Origin: Chloroflexota bacterium
GTDB lineage: Bacteria > Chloroflexota > Anaerolineae > J102
Reading direction: 5' to 3'
DNA length: 30,335 bases
Assembly: GCA_013152695.1 (NCBI GenBank)
Contig: JAADFV010000092.1
Span: 1-30,335, forward strand
Both the position numbers and the translations under genes were made by a program. The notes below the pieces were generated by a model. That model was not told where the DNA came from, searched no databases, and saw only the letters and a list, made by a program, of their open reading frames with translations. Positions 8,771-16,624 of this stretch are shown piece by piece. Every line of letters starts with the position of its first letter. Position 1 is the first letter of the stretch.

Positions 8771-10333
8771 TTAGAATTTGTCCATCATCTCGGCGAAGCG
8801 GGGGATGGCTGGCCCCAAGACTACAGCCATGGTGGCAGGTAAAATGAACAAGGAAAGGGGCAGTAACATCTTGACAGGGGCCTTGTGGGCTTCTTCCTCC
8901 GCACGTTGGCGGCGACGCAAACGCAGTTGTTGAGACTGGCTTTTGAGAACATTGCTCAGAGGAACACCCAAGCGATCGGCCTGGGCCAAAAGTGCCACTA
9001 AACTGGCAAGATCGGGGACAGCTGTGCGGTCGGCCAGATGGCGCAGAGCCTCAACCCGACGAACACCGACACGCATCTCATGAAGCATGTAATTGAGTTC
9101 TTGGGCAAAAGCATTGTCCCAGTAGGTGGCGACACGCTGAAGGGCAGCATCGAAGCCAAGGCCAGCATCGACACAAATTGTGAGCATATCCAAGGCATCG
9201 GGTAAGGCGCGTTGAATCTCTTTCTGGCGTTTGCGAATACGGCCCTTGAGCCAATAGGTGGGGAAATAAAGCCCCAAAGAAAAGCCGACAATGGTCAATA
9301 AAATTCTGTTGATAGAAGGTGTGGCCGAGGATAATACCAAGGGAGCAATAAGAAACATACCGACACCCATAACAGCACTGACAACAAGGCGAAGGCCGAG
9401 AAAATCGGTTACACCCATGTTGTAAGGCCGGCCGGCCCGGATCAGTTGCTTTTGCAATTCACGAATCTTATCGGCAGGCGTAATCTCAGTGCCGTAGCTG
9501 CGAAGGCGCTCCCACAAGGGCCTGAAGAGGCGCTCTTCCCAGGGTTTGGCCAATTCCAGGGCCTCGAGATCGGGTAGTACACCGGGTCGCCAGGCAGCCA
9601 AGAGAGCCTCGGCCCGCTGGATTTCACTCTGATTTTGGCGCTGCAGCCCCATGATGAGCATCAAGACAGCCAAAGCGGTAAGAGCAGCAGCAATCGCCTG
9701 TGGATGCAAATTCTCAACCCAACTTTGATTAAGCTGTAAGCCCATGACGAGGGCGACGATACCGCCTATAAGCATGAGGGCAATGATAATGCAATCGAGA
9801 ATAATGACGATAATACTGCGGGGCACGGAGAGTTTGCCGATGTTGCTCAGGGTTGGAATGAGAATTACCAGTCCCCACACACAGGATAGTACCCACAGGG
9901 CCAGGAATATCTGCTGGTAGTACACCAGAGTACCAAGATTCAGGATACGATGTATGAATTCGTAGCTAAACCAGGGAAGAGCATAAAGGGCAGAGGGGGC
10001 GGCGGCCCAGGCGATTACACTGCGTGCCTCTTCAACAGAGATATCTCCCCCCATCCAAATGGTGAGGCCATAAAGAAGGTAGCTAACGGCATAAAGAAGG
10101 GGAATACCGAATACAAGACCGAAACCCCAAGGGATGAGAAAATCCTGGCCAGCAAACCAAACAAGGTTCTCTGGCACGAAAAGCATCATGACAACGGCTG
10201 CCAAGGAAGAGCATGACAGGATTACAAGCAAGCTGATGCCGCTGTAAGGATCGCTCTTAATTATTTCTTGAATCATTTTGGGCCGAAAGAGGAAGCTCGG
10301 CCGGTAGCTTTTGAAATCCATTTGCGTCAACAT
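8771..10333 (-). CDS. tadC: TadC pilus platform protein with extra N-terminal Yip1-like domain
   Basis: 520 residues, against roughly 300 for ordinary TadC. The C-terminal part (about 210-520) is a normal TadC: a membrane helix at 212-230, a soluble segment, helices near 311-333 and 341-360, the type II secretion F domain with ALPDALDMLTICVDAGLGFDAALQ (376-399), and a final helix at 488-509. The first 200 residues are a separate membrane domain with about five helices and the segment MGGDISVEEARSVIAWAAAPSALY (split here: MGGDISVEEA at 94-103, then RSVIAWAAAPSALY). It begins FLFRPKMIQEI and resembles the Yip1 family. Reading is open throughout, so this is a fusion and not a frameshift. A GAGG lies upstream of the ATG. 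The gene follows tadB by 40 bp. Confidence 0.93.
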   Translation of the reverse strand: MLTQMDFKSYRPSFLFRPKMIQEIIKSDPYSGISLLVILSCSSLAAVVMMLFVPENLVWFAGQDFLIPWGFGLVFGIPLLYAVSYLLYGLTIWMGGDISVEEARSVIAWAAAPSALYALPWFSYEFIHRILNLGTLVYYQQIFLALWVLSCVWGLVILIPTLSNIGKLSVPRSIIVIILDCIIIALMLIGGIVALVMGLQLNQSWVENLHPQAIAAALTALAVLMLIMGLQRQNQSEIQRAEALLAAWRPGVLPDLEALELAKPWEERLFRPLWERLRSYGTEITPADKIRELQKQLIRAGRPYNMGVTDFLGLRLVVSAVMGVGMFLIAPLVLSSATPSINRILLTIVGFSLGLYFPTYWLKGRIRKRQKEIQRALPDALDMLTICVDAGLGFDAALQRVATYWDNAFAQELNYMLHEMRVGVRRVEALRHLADRTAVPDLASLVALLAQADRLGVPLSNVLKSQSQQLRLRRRQRAEEEAHKAPVKMLLPLSLFILPATMAVVLGPAIPRFAEMMDKF

Positions 10334-10373
10334 CGTTGCCTATCCTCACTACGAAAAAGGGGCGATACCATCA

Positions 10374-11324
10374 TTAATAATCAAGTTTGAGCATTTGCCG
10401 CATGATGAAATAGCCGGTGATAGTCATGATCGTTGCGACAATGGGAATAAGGAGGGGCCATCCAGGCTGAAACATCCCCATCATGTACTCGGGGTTGATA
10501 AGCATGAAGACGGTTCCCAACAGAAAAGGTAGGGCGGTAAGAACGGTTCCCGACATACGCTGCTCGGCAGTAAGAGTCTGGATTTCGCCATTGATGCGAA
10601 TCCGTTCCAAAATAGTTTCACTGATGTTCTGAATGACTTCGGCAAGGCTGCCCCCCACTTCATTTTGGATATGGATGGCCGTGACAATCAGGGCCAAATC
10701 GTCACTATGTACACGCTCGACAAGATGGTCGAGGGCGTCGTCGAGAGAGTAGCCCAGCTGCATTTCTTTCAGAACCCGGCTGAATTCACCAGCCGATGGT
10801 TCCGGCATCTCTTTGACGATGATGTTCAGGGCCTGCTGTAAGCCGTAGCCAGCCTGCAAAGAGCTCACAAGGAGATTAAGGACATCAGGCAGCTGGGCTT
10901 CGAACAATTTACGCCGGCCTTCGCGCCGGTGACGGAGATACATTCCCGGCCCGATCCAGCCGGCAATAGCAAGAAGGATACCGCCAATGGGATTGTGAGC
11001 AATCAGCCATCCTGCCACCAGGCAGGCAATCGTAAGACCAAAGCGTATCGCCAAATATTCATAAACGGTGAGGTGGGTTCCACCCTGGGCTAACTGGAGA
11101 CGCAAGTCATTGAAGTAAGGCGTCTTGATCAGGCGCTGTTCCATCTCCTTGCTACGACTCAGGCCGGGTCCACCCCATCCGCCATAATTGCTAGACTGTA
11201 CCGACATCTCGAAACGTTCATCGATCTGGCGCGTCCAGGTCAACCATTTATAAACACCGACAAGGATGAAAAGAATAGTTAAAGCAGAAAGGAACGAGAT
11301 AATGAAGATGGGATTGAAGTGCAT
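10374..11324 (-). CDS. tadB: Tad pilus platform protein TadB
   Basis: 316 residues, full length for TadB, the inner-membrane platform partner of TadC that couples the CpaF ATPase to pilin polymerisation. AAGGAGG lies 7 bases before the ATG. An N-terminal helix (6-27) is followed by a soluble linker, two helices (about 91-131), the F domain with LPDVLNLLVSSLQAGYGLQQ (145-164) and ALIVTAIHIQNEVGGSLAEV, and two C-terminal helices (about 257-280 and 288-309). The prepilin peptidase gene stops 12 bp upstream, so translation is probably linked. Nothing looks damaged. Confidence 0.95.
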   Translation of the reverse strand: MHFNPIFIISFLSALTILFILVGVYKWLTWTRQIDERFEMSVQSSNYGGWGGPGLSRSKEMEQRLIKTPYFNDLRLQLAQGGTHLTVYEYLAIRFGLTIACLVAGWLIAHNPIGGILLAIAGWIGPGMYLRHRREGRRKLFEAQLPDVLNLLVSSLQAGYGLQQALNIIVKEMPEPSAGEFSRVLKEMQLGYSLDDALDHLVERVHSDDLALIVTAIHIQNEVGGSLAEVIQNISETILERIRINGEIQTLTAEQRMSGTVLTALPFLLGTVFMLINPEYMMGMFQPGWPLLIPIVATIMTITGYFIMRQMLKLDY

Positions 11325-11336
11325 AGTCTCACCTCC

Positions 11337-12047
11337 TTAAGGCAAAGACCTAAATTGCTGGAGTAGAACGAGCCAGGCGCCCAGGGCCAGATAGGGTGCA
11401 TAAGCGATAGCTTGTTTGCGTTGAAATCGCTTAGCAACGAGAAGTACGGCCGCTGCGATCCCTCCGGCGATAATTCCGATGAGAAGAGCGCGGATCACAT
11501 CTGGATAACCTGTAACAAAGCCTATCCATGCCGCCAGTTTGACATCACCCATGCCCAAGGCGCCACGGCCAATCAAAGCGAGAAGGCCAAAGAGAGCCAG
11601 GCCGATGAGGCTACCTAACAGGGCTGAAGGCAGGGGAGAGAGGAATCCCAGAAGACTGAGGATAATAAGAAGGGGCGCTGATACCGCAAGCATGCGATTA
11701 AGGACAAGATGATGATCGAAATCAATGATGGCGATGGTGAGGAGATATAAACCGATGAAGGCGAGGGTCAATGCTTGCGAGACAATAGGAGCGCTAGAAA
11801 CAGCCTGCCACAGGATAACGAAGGCGGCCACCCAGATCAGCAGTAAACGCAACCCCCAGCGTGGTGTAACGAACTGCCGTACCCGCGAAAGCGGTGAATG
11901 CCAGTTGTTTCCAAACCAAAGGGAACGAAACTGCCCCCAACTTGTTTCCAGCGACTTCCGCTCAGGCAACACATAGGCGGCCACCTGGACAATAATCGCT
12001 GTAATCAAGCTGGCGGGAAGAATGAAGAGAAGACGTTGATCAAGCAT
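11337..12047 (-). CDS. tadV: Prepilin peptidase, A24 family (TadV/CpaA-like)
   Basis: This membrane aspartyl protease trims the leader of Flp and the TadE-like pseudopilins. The start is set at the ATG at 12047-12045, 236 residues. It overlaps the cpaE stop within ATGCTTGA, implying translational coupling; no Shine-Dalgarno sequence is visible. A longer reading from 12128 would add 27 residues that merely mirror the cpaE tail in another frame. The two catalytic aspartates lie in IDFDHHLVLN (about 112-121) and GMGDVKL (about 167-173), the hallmarks of the family. There are roughly six to seven membrane helices. The N-terminal Cys-containing methyltransferase motif of PilD-type enzymes is absent, as usual for short Tad peptidases. 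Confidence 0.92.
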   Translation of the reverse strand: MLDQRLLFILPASLITAIIVQVAAYVLPERKSLETSWGQFRSLWFGNNWHSPLSRVRQFVTPRWGLRLLLIWVAAFVILWQAVSSAPIVSQALTLAFIGLYLLTIAIIDFDHHLVLNRMLAVSAPLLIILSLLGFLSPLPSALLGSLIGLALFGLLALIGRGALGMGDVKLAAWIGFVTGYPDVIRALLIGIIAGGIAAAVLLVAKRFQRKQAIAYAPYLALGAWLVLLQQFRSLP

Positions 12048-13251
12048 GGCGGGTTGAAGCAGAAAAACGAAAGGGAAAGGGAAAGGGTTTTTTACTTGAC
12101 TTGGGTTGGGTGTCTTCGGCTTCTTCAAGTGTAGGCATCAGCTTTTCGGCCATCTCGAGAATACCGCGACTAAGGCGGGAGCGAGGTTGACTGAGGACGA
12201 AAGGAATACCACTGTTCATGGAGAGGGTGGCGAGGGCTGGATCATAGGGCAATAATTGATAGATATCCTTACCCAGTCGCTCTTTGATGTGCTTTTCAGA
12301 GATGCCGCCCGGCATGCCTAATTGATTGATGACGAGATGGGGCTCCACCTGGAGGTCCTCATCATGTTGAATCGTATCGAAAAGATCGAGGGCTCTGCGT
12401 AAACTAGGAACTTCGGGTGTGGAGATAATCAGGGTCTTGTCAGACTGCATCAACACCTCTGAAAGGACCAGATCGGGAGTGGGGGCGGTATCGATCACGA
12501 CAATAGGCGCCATTTCATTCACTCGAATAAGCAACTGATTCCATATTTCCTGACCGAGCTCGGCCATGTCTTCCACACTCAAGGTATTGGAAAGGACATA
12601 GATGCCGCTATCATGTTGATGGAGAAGCGTTTTGACAATGCGAGAATCAACACTACGCGTACGTACCAGATCAGTGAGAGGATGCCGGGGCTGAATGTTG
12701 AGCATGAGGGCCAAATCACTGAGATTGTTGTGCGCCTCCAGTAAGAATACATCTTGACGAGTGAGCTTATGAAAGGCTACAGCGAGATTGGCAGCAATCG
12801 TGCTCTTGCCAACGCCACCCTTCAAGCCGGCCACGGCGACTGATAGGGTATGATGGGAATTGGCGGTTTGCTCTACTACCCGAACTTCGAGAATATTTCG
12901 GATCATGGCGGTAAACTCAGCGGCTACGATAGGATAGCGCACAAAGCCTTGGGCGCCTGCCAACATCGCACGTTGGAGCTCGCCAAAACGTTCTGGCGTA
13001 GCCAAAGCCAAGATCGGCAGATCCGGTAAGACCTTGGCCGCCTGCTCGATGAGTTTCAGAGCTTCTAAGTTGGCTAGGTCGATGATCGCTAAATCGGCCC
13101 GCTGTCGTGTCAGCCATACGAGCTCAAAATGACTACCCACTTTGGCAATGACGCGCCAGCCTTGTTTTTCTGCTACCCTCCGGATGGCATCTACTGTGTC
13201 ATAACTTGATGTGACAACAGCCAGCCGGACGATTCGCTGATTTTTTTCCAT
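12040..13251 (-). CDS. cpaE: CpaE/TadZ-like localisation ATPase
   Basis: 403 residues. An N-terminal receiver-like domain (about 8-125) has a possible phospho-acceptor Asp58 in LAIIDLAN. A MinD/ParA-type ATPase (about 135-375) follows, with deviant Walker A KGGVGKST (144-151), VVIDTAPTPDLV near 254-265 and TLIISTPEVPSLRRA after it. Proteins of this type place the Tad machine on the membrane. The start ATG at 13251 has GAGG about 13 bases upstream. The C-terminal tail is odd: it ends KKPFPFPFRFSASTRHA, encoded by a GAAAGG-type microsatellite (plus strand 12069-12087). The gene overlaps the peptidase gene by 8 bases. Confidence 0.93.
   Translation of the reverse strand: MEKNQRIVRLAVVTSSYDTVDAIRRVAEKQGWRVIAKVGSHFELVWLTRQRADLAIIDLANLEALKLIEQAAKVLPDLPILALATPERFGELQRAMLAGAQGFVRYPIVAAEFTAMIRNILEVRVVEQTANSHHTLSVAVAGLKGGVGKSTIAANLAVAFHKLTRQDVFLLEAHNNLSDLALMLNIQPRHPLTDLVRTRSVDSRIVKTLLHQHDSGIYVLSNTLSVEDMAELGQEIWNQLLIRVNEMAPIVVIDTAPTPDLVLSEVLMQSDKTLIISTPEVPSLRRALDLFDTIQHDEDLQVEPHLVINQLGMPGGISEKHIKERLGKDIYQLLPYDPALATLSMNSGIPFVLSQPRSRLSRGILEMAEKLMPTLEEAEDTQPKSSKKPFPFPFRFSASTRHA
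12069..12087. repeat. Hexanucleotide purine microsatellite at the end of cpaE
   Basis: Three copies of GAAAGG plus one G on the plus strand encode the PFPFPF tail of CpaE on the minus strand. The six-base unit preserves the frame if copies change. It sits about 20 bases before the overlapping start of the peptidase gene. Confidence 0.8.
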
Positions 13252-13266
13252 AATTCTCGACTATCC

Positions 13267-14076
13267 TCAGGGTGAAAGCATTATTTGGTAGCGATCAATT
13301 AAGTATCTCTGATCGACGGGAACAGTTTGGGCATAGCCCTGGTTATCAGGGGCCCGCAGTGCCAGGTCCAACCTACCGCCGGTATCCAGAATATGGCGCA
13401 GGACGAGTGCATCCTGGAGATCGATGGCGATAAGGATGGACTGTTCATTGGGTTGATTGGTGCGGAACGTTCCACTTTCTTCATCATTCGAAAATGTGGC
13501 CGCTGAGACATCTTGTGTATTGTCCTGACCGGCGACGATAATCGCATGAATTTCAACATCTTGCAGGGTGGCAATACTTTCGCTCTCGTAACCTGTGCCT
13601 CCCAGGGTTTCCCGGCTGGCTTCGAAGGTACCGAGAATATCGATGCGATCGCCAGGACGAATGAGACGGTTCGTGAGCAAAACCGATTCCATCGGTACTG
13701 CCATAACCACTTTATTCTCAGGAACAGAGAGAGCCAGTTGTCGTGTAACGATATCTGGTGTCACCAGTTTGGGAATCATGATCGGTTCGCCGGTAAGGAT
13801 GGTCTCTACAGGCATTTTACCGATGACTTGATCGACATTGGTGGCAGCCCCGCGTGGAACGGCATCGAGGGGATATTTCTTGAGTTCAAGCTCATTTTTT
13901 GTGATGGAGCGGCGGAAAGGGATATCGGTTGCGGCCACGACAACGAACTGGGTCACTTCTCTGTCAGAACCGTCGGCGATAGGGGCGGCGGTGGTAAGAG
14001 TTTGATAGGTAACCAGCCCGGCGAGGGAGGCGAGAATGATCGCGCCAATCCACCAGATGAATCCAGTTGACTTCAT
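13267..14076 (-). CDS. cpaB: Flp pilus assembly protein CpaB (RcpC)
   Basis: 269 residues. The ATG is preceded by AAGGAGG with 8-base spacing. One N-terminal membrane helix (about 7-25) is followed by an external SAF domain (about 43-105, with FVVVAATDIPFRRSITKNEL at 44-63) and a CpaB C-terminal domain (about 110-269) with RPGDRIDILGTF (139-150). In cells with an outer membrane, CpaB works with the secretin CpaC. No secretin gene occurs in this cluster, so here CpaB probably acts in the wall zone outside the single membrane (inference). It is followed by cpaE after 15 bp. Confidence 0.94.
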   Translation of the reverse strand: MKSTGFIWWIGAIILASLAGLVTYQTLTTAAPIADGSDREVTQFVVVAATDIPFRRSITKNELELKKYPLDAVPRGAATNVDQVIGKMPVETILTGEPIMIPKLVTPDIVTRQLALSVPENKVVMAVPMESVLLTNRLIRPGDRIDILGTFEASRETLGGTGYESESIATLQDVEIHAIIVAGQDNTQDVSAATFSNDEESGTFRTNQPNEQSILIAIDLQDALVLRHILDTGGRLDLALRAPDNQGYAQTVPVDQRYLIDRYQIMLSP

Positions 14077-14090
14077 AATTTACATCCTCC

Positions 14091-14975
14091 TTACTTACGG
14101 AAGTAAAGTAATTCGATACCATAGTCGGTGGCACTGGTGCTTACAGTTCCACCCGTTTCGATTGTCCGAATGAAATACCCCTCTACCCACTTGTGACAAC
14201 CGTGAAAATAATAACCGGTCAACACAAATTCGGCGAAACCACACACGCGATAGCGCGCGTTGGCCCCATGACCGGTAATTTGATCATAAAGGGGAATAGT
14301 GACGTTGTGTCCTATCCATTGATTTAATGCATTACGTACACCGCTACTATTTTTTACACCCGGCCCTGCGGGAATAAGATCACCAATGTGCCAGACACCA
14401 CTGTTGCTGGGGTGTAAAAGATTTTGCACCAATTCGTTGTTGCCGACGGGAACACCATTCCAATCCAGCCAGCCGAAGTTACCAGGAGCTTCCATCTCCT
14501 TATCCCAAATGCGATAGGTTTCGCCGTAGGTGCGTTCCTCACAGGTTGCGGCCATGGGCAGCAAGTTATCCATACTCTCTGGTGCCCCGTATGCCACTTC
14601 GCTTACTGCTCGGGCAGTCATAGTATCTAGGCCAAATAAGCGCGCAAAGGCAGTATCGAATGTCGTCTCGGTGGTGACTTCGATACCGTGACCGTCTGCC
14701 GTAAACTGCCAGCTTACTTGCTGTGCATCGTTGGCTGTTGCCAGACGATTAACTTCATAGTCGATTTGCCCGTTGGTCTCACCCAAAGCGGCGGCCCGAG
14801 CCCCAGCTAAGGCGGCGGCATCCGCCGCATTTTGCATTTGCCGCTTTTGAACGTAAGCGTTGCTTCCGTCCAGAGCTATTGCCCCAAAGCCCAATAAAAC
14901 AACCAGGATCAGAGCAAAGTAAACAAAAATTGAGCCTTTTTCAGATTGGCTGGAAGTAGCAATTCGTTCGCGCAT
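14091..14975 (-). CDS. TadG-like (TadE/G family) pilus-associated protein
   Basis: 294 residues. GGAGGAATGTTATT leads to the ATG. An N-terminal pseudopilin-like segment, EKGSIFVYFALILVVLLGF (13-31), is followed by the family mark QNAADAAALAGARAAA (48-63), typical of TadE/G-like proteins. The usual Glu at +5 after the putative Gly cleavage site is missing, with Tyr in its region, so cleavage by the peptidase is doubtful. The rest (about 75-294) is an external region with several cysteines and Trp/Gly-rich segments and no domain that I recognise. No von Willebrand A domain is visible, unlike longer TadG proteins. It is probably a minor pilus component or tip/anchor protein. Confidence 0.86.
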   Translation of the reverse strand: MRERIATSSQSEKGSIFVYFALILVVLLGFGAIALDGSNAYVQKRQMQNAADAAALAGARAAALGETNGQIDYEVNRLATANDAQQVSWQFTADGHGIEVTTETTFDTAFARLFGLDTMTARAVSEVAYGAPESMDNLLPMAATCEERTYGETYRIWDKEMEAPGNFGWLDWNGVPVGNNELVQNLLHPSNSGVWHIGDLIPAGPGVKNSSGVRNALNQWIGHNVTIPLYDQITGHGANARYRVCGFAEFVLTGYYFHGCHKWVEGYFIRTIETGGTVSTSATDYGIELLYFRK

Positions 14976-15157
14976 AATAACATTCCTCCGACGGTACGGT
15001 TAAGATGATCCTCACCGACGGACAGGGGGTGTGATTTCATCACAAGCATTCGGCCTCTCACCATCTCCAGACGCCTGACGGTATATCCTGCTTATTTTCT
15101 CTTGCCGAAGTGCTCGTTTCTTGCGCTCTTATCTACGAATTCTACTTACTAAGCCAT

Positions 15158-15172
15158 AAAAAGGCTCTTTTT
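15158..15172 (-). other. Short AT-rich hairpin in the tadE-tadG gap
   Basis: AAAAAG and CTTTTT arms with a three-base loop lie about 25 bases after the TadE-like gene. The remaining 221-bp gap shows no gene. A direct repeat CCGTCGGTGAGGA/CCGTCGGAGGA ends in the ribosome binding site of the TadG-like gene. A weak transcription pause is possible. Confidence 0.3.
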
Positions 15173-15196
15173 AACTTATCTCTGTGCTGATCATAC

Positions 15197-15580
15197 TCAA
15201 ATAGCAGGCATGCTCACTGTGATGTCAAGGGGGATGGTTGAGAACGGTAAAAAGCCAAAAAGAAGTGGGTATTCGTAATGAAGGGAAACACTTACAATCT
15301 GACCACTATCGCCAGGCGTGGCGGTGATGGTAACATCGTCCGCAGGAATACCTTTGTCAACAAATTCAAGCTGTGCTCGCTGGATGGCTCCAGTGGTATC
15401 ATAAGGATGGGAGGCCAGATAACGGGCACCCTCACGGGCGCCGTTCATCAAGGCTAAATGCGCACTGTATGCTCGTCCCATGTCCGCCACACCCAAGGTG
15501 AGGAGGAGTAAGACTGGTAATATGAGTGCGAATTCAATGAGGCTAGAGCCACGTTGACGACGAAGCGGATTTTGCTTCAT
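15197..15580 (-). CDS. TadE-family pseudopilin (second copy)
   Basis: 127 residues. The N-terminus MKQNPLRRQRG/SSLIEFALILPVLLL has the class IVb signature: Gly11 before the cut, Glu16 at +5, then a hydrophobic helix. RAYSAHLALMNGAREGARYLA (about 36-56) matches the TadE pattern. The C-terminal half is a small beta region. It is probably a minor pseudopilin processed by the A24 peptidase of this operon. GGAG/AGAGG precede the ATG. It lies 179 bp downstream of flp, with a strong hairpin in between. Confidence 0.93.
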   Translation of the reverse strand: MKQNPLRRQRGSSLIEFALILPVLLLLTLGVADMGRAYSAHLALMNGAREGARYLASHPYDTTGAIQRAQLEFVDKGIPADDVTITATPGDSGQIVSVSLHYEYPLLFGFLPFSTIPLDITVSMPAI

Positions 15581-15663
15581 CCTCTTTCTCCGTCATCTTT
15601 CGAGCAATTAAGATGGTAAATGGTGTGAATAGTTCAGGTGGTGATGATTGTGGATGGTGAAGG

Positions 15664-15701
15664 ACGAGCAGAGGAACTTCTAAAGATGTCCCCCTGCTCG
15701 T
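15664..15701 (-). promoter_or_regulatory. 14-bp stem-loop just after the flp pilin gene
   Basis: On the minus-strand RNA, ACGAGCAGGGGGAC pairs with GTTCCTCTGCTCGT over all 14 bp with two G-U wobbles and a 10-base loop. On the plus strand these two positions are mismatches. It lies about 60 bases after the flp stop. No U-tract follows. Leaky termination or protection of an abundant flp mRNA 3' end would make pilin more abundant than assembly proteins (inference). Confidence 0.6.
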
Positions 15702-15759
15702 TAGGAGCTATCGTGTTGTAGTTGTGCGGGGTGTTGCGGTCTATACTGTTAACCGTATA

Positions 15760-15948
15760 CTACCCAATAGATCCGGCGACGCTACCAAGTGTGCTACTGA
15801 TGCTACCGCCGAGGGTACCAAGGGCTGCAATAGCAGCTACGGCAATCAGGGCCAACACGAGGCCGTATTCGGCCAGTTCTGCACCATTCTCGTCAGTGAC
15901 GAAGGTGTCCACCAGGGATTTGATAGTGAAATACATTTGCTGTAACAT
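15760..15948 (-). CDS. flp: Flp-type major pilin
   Basis: 62 residues, typical for Flp. The leader ends at Gly22 in DENG/AELAEYGLVLALIAVAAI, giving Glu27 at +5 and Tyr28 next to it, the signature of type IVb Flp pilins cleaved by TadV-type peptidases. The mature protein is about 40 residues: one hydrophobic helix and a small Gly/Ser-rich tail. GAGGAG precedes the ATG. It is the second gene of the operon and is followed by a strong hairpin. Confidence 0.96.
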   Translation of the reverse strand: MLQQMYFTIKSLVDTFVTDENGAELAEYGLVLALIAVAAIAALGTLGGSISSTLGSVAGSIG

Positions 15949-16049
15949 GGGTCTGTCTCCTCGCTTTTTGAGCTGGAAAGTGGGTTGGGAAAAAGATGAT
16001 GATAATTCAAAGTTGCAGACCAGTGCACTTGTCTACACTTTGAAGCTGC

Positions 16050-16448
16050 CTAATAATTCATGCGGGCGCCCGCGTGGAGGGTCATAGCGTCGGAACCAAA
16101 TAGCTGACTCATAATTGGTGTGATGAATTGGTACTGATAGGTCAACTCTACTTCTATTTCCTGGCTGCTCGGGTGGGTAATGGTGATTTCTAAGGCACCT
16201 GTGTCCACCCCCACTAAATCTTCGGTTACTGCTGCTCGGATTCCTGCTTCATTGTCGGGTGCGGTGATTCCGTAACGGGCGCCCGCTTGAGCGGCAGCTT
16301 CCAATGCTGTGGAAGCGTACACGACTCTCGACAAATCGATGAGCCCGAAGATTAACAATGAAGCTATACCGAAGACTAGGGCAAATTCAACCATATTGCT
16401 GCCCTGCTCCAATTTTCTATTGTGGCAGATGCCAGCTAGAAGTTTCAT
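16050..16448 (-). CDS. TadE-family pseudopilin (first gene of the Tad operon)
   Basis: 132 residues. Gly16/SNMVEFALVFGIASLLIF gives Glu at +5 and a hydrophobic helix, as in TadE. STALEAAAQAGARYG (about 46-60) is the conserved post-helix block, followed by a beta-rich C-terminal domain. TTAGGAGATGAGCG leads into the ATG. The 176 bp upstream separate it from the sirtuin gene on the same strand; a TAGAAT-type -10 lies at 16512-16507 but with no matching -35, so the operon promoter is not resolved. Confidence 0.92.
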   Translation of the reverse strand: MKLLAGICHNRKLEQGSNMVEFALVFGIASLLIFGLIDLSRVVYASTALEAAAQAGARYGITAPDNEAGIRAAVTEDLVGVDTGALEITITHPSSQEIEVELTYQYQFITPIMSQLFGSDAMTLHAGARMNY

Positions 16449-16624
16449 CGCTCATCTCCTAAAGCCTTCTCAGTGTCAGCTATAGCATACGCCATAATCG
16501 TGTGCCATTCTATGGGCATCAGCGATCGTCTTCCTGCTATTCCCGTAGTATTGTGTGCTTGAATCGTGCATTTTCGTGCACATCCCTCACCACCCCCCAC
16601 TTTCCCCCATATTTTTCCTTTTCC

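Noticed and set aside
8771..10333. TadC length explained by a frameshift joining two genes
   Set aside because: The frame is open from the ATG with its own GAGG site, and no second start with a good ribosome site appears near the junction, so fusion is the simpler reading.
16584..16608. G-quadruplex on the minus strand upstream of the Tad operon
   Set aside because: Only three clear G-runs of three or more are separated by loops; the fourth needs splitting of a six-G run, so evidence is weak.
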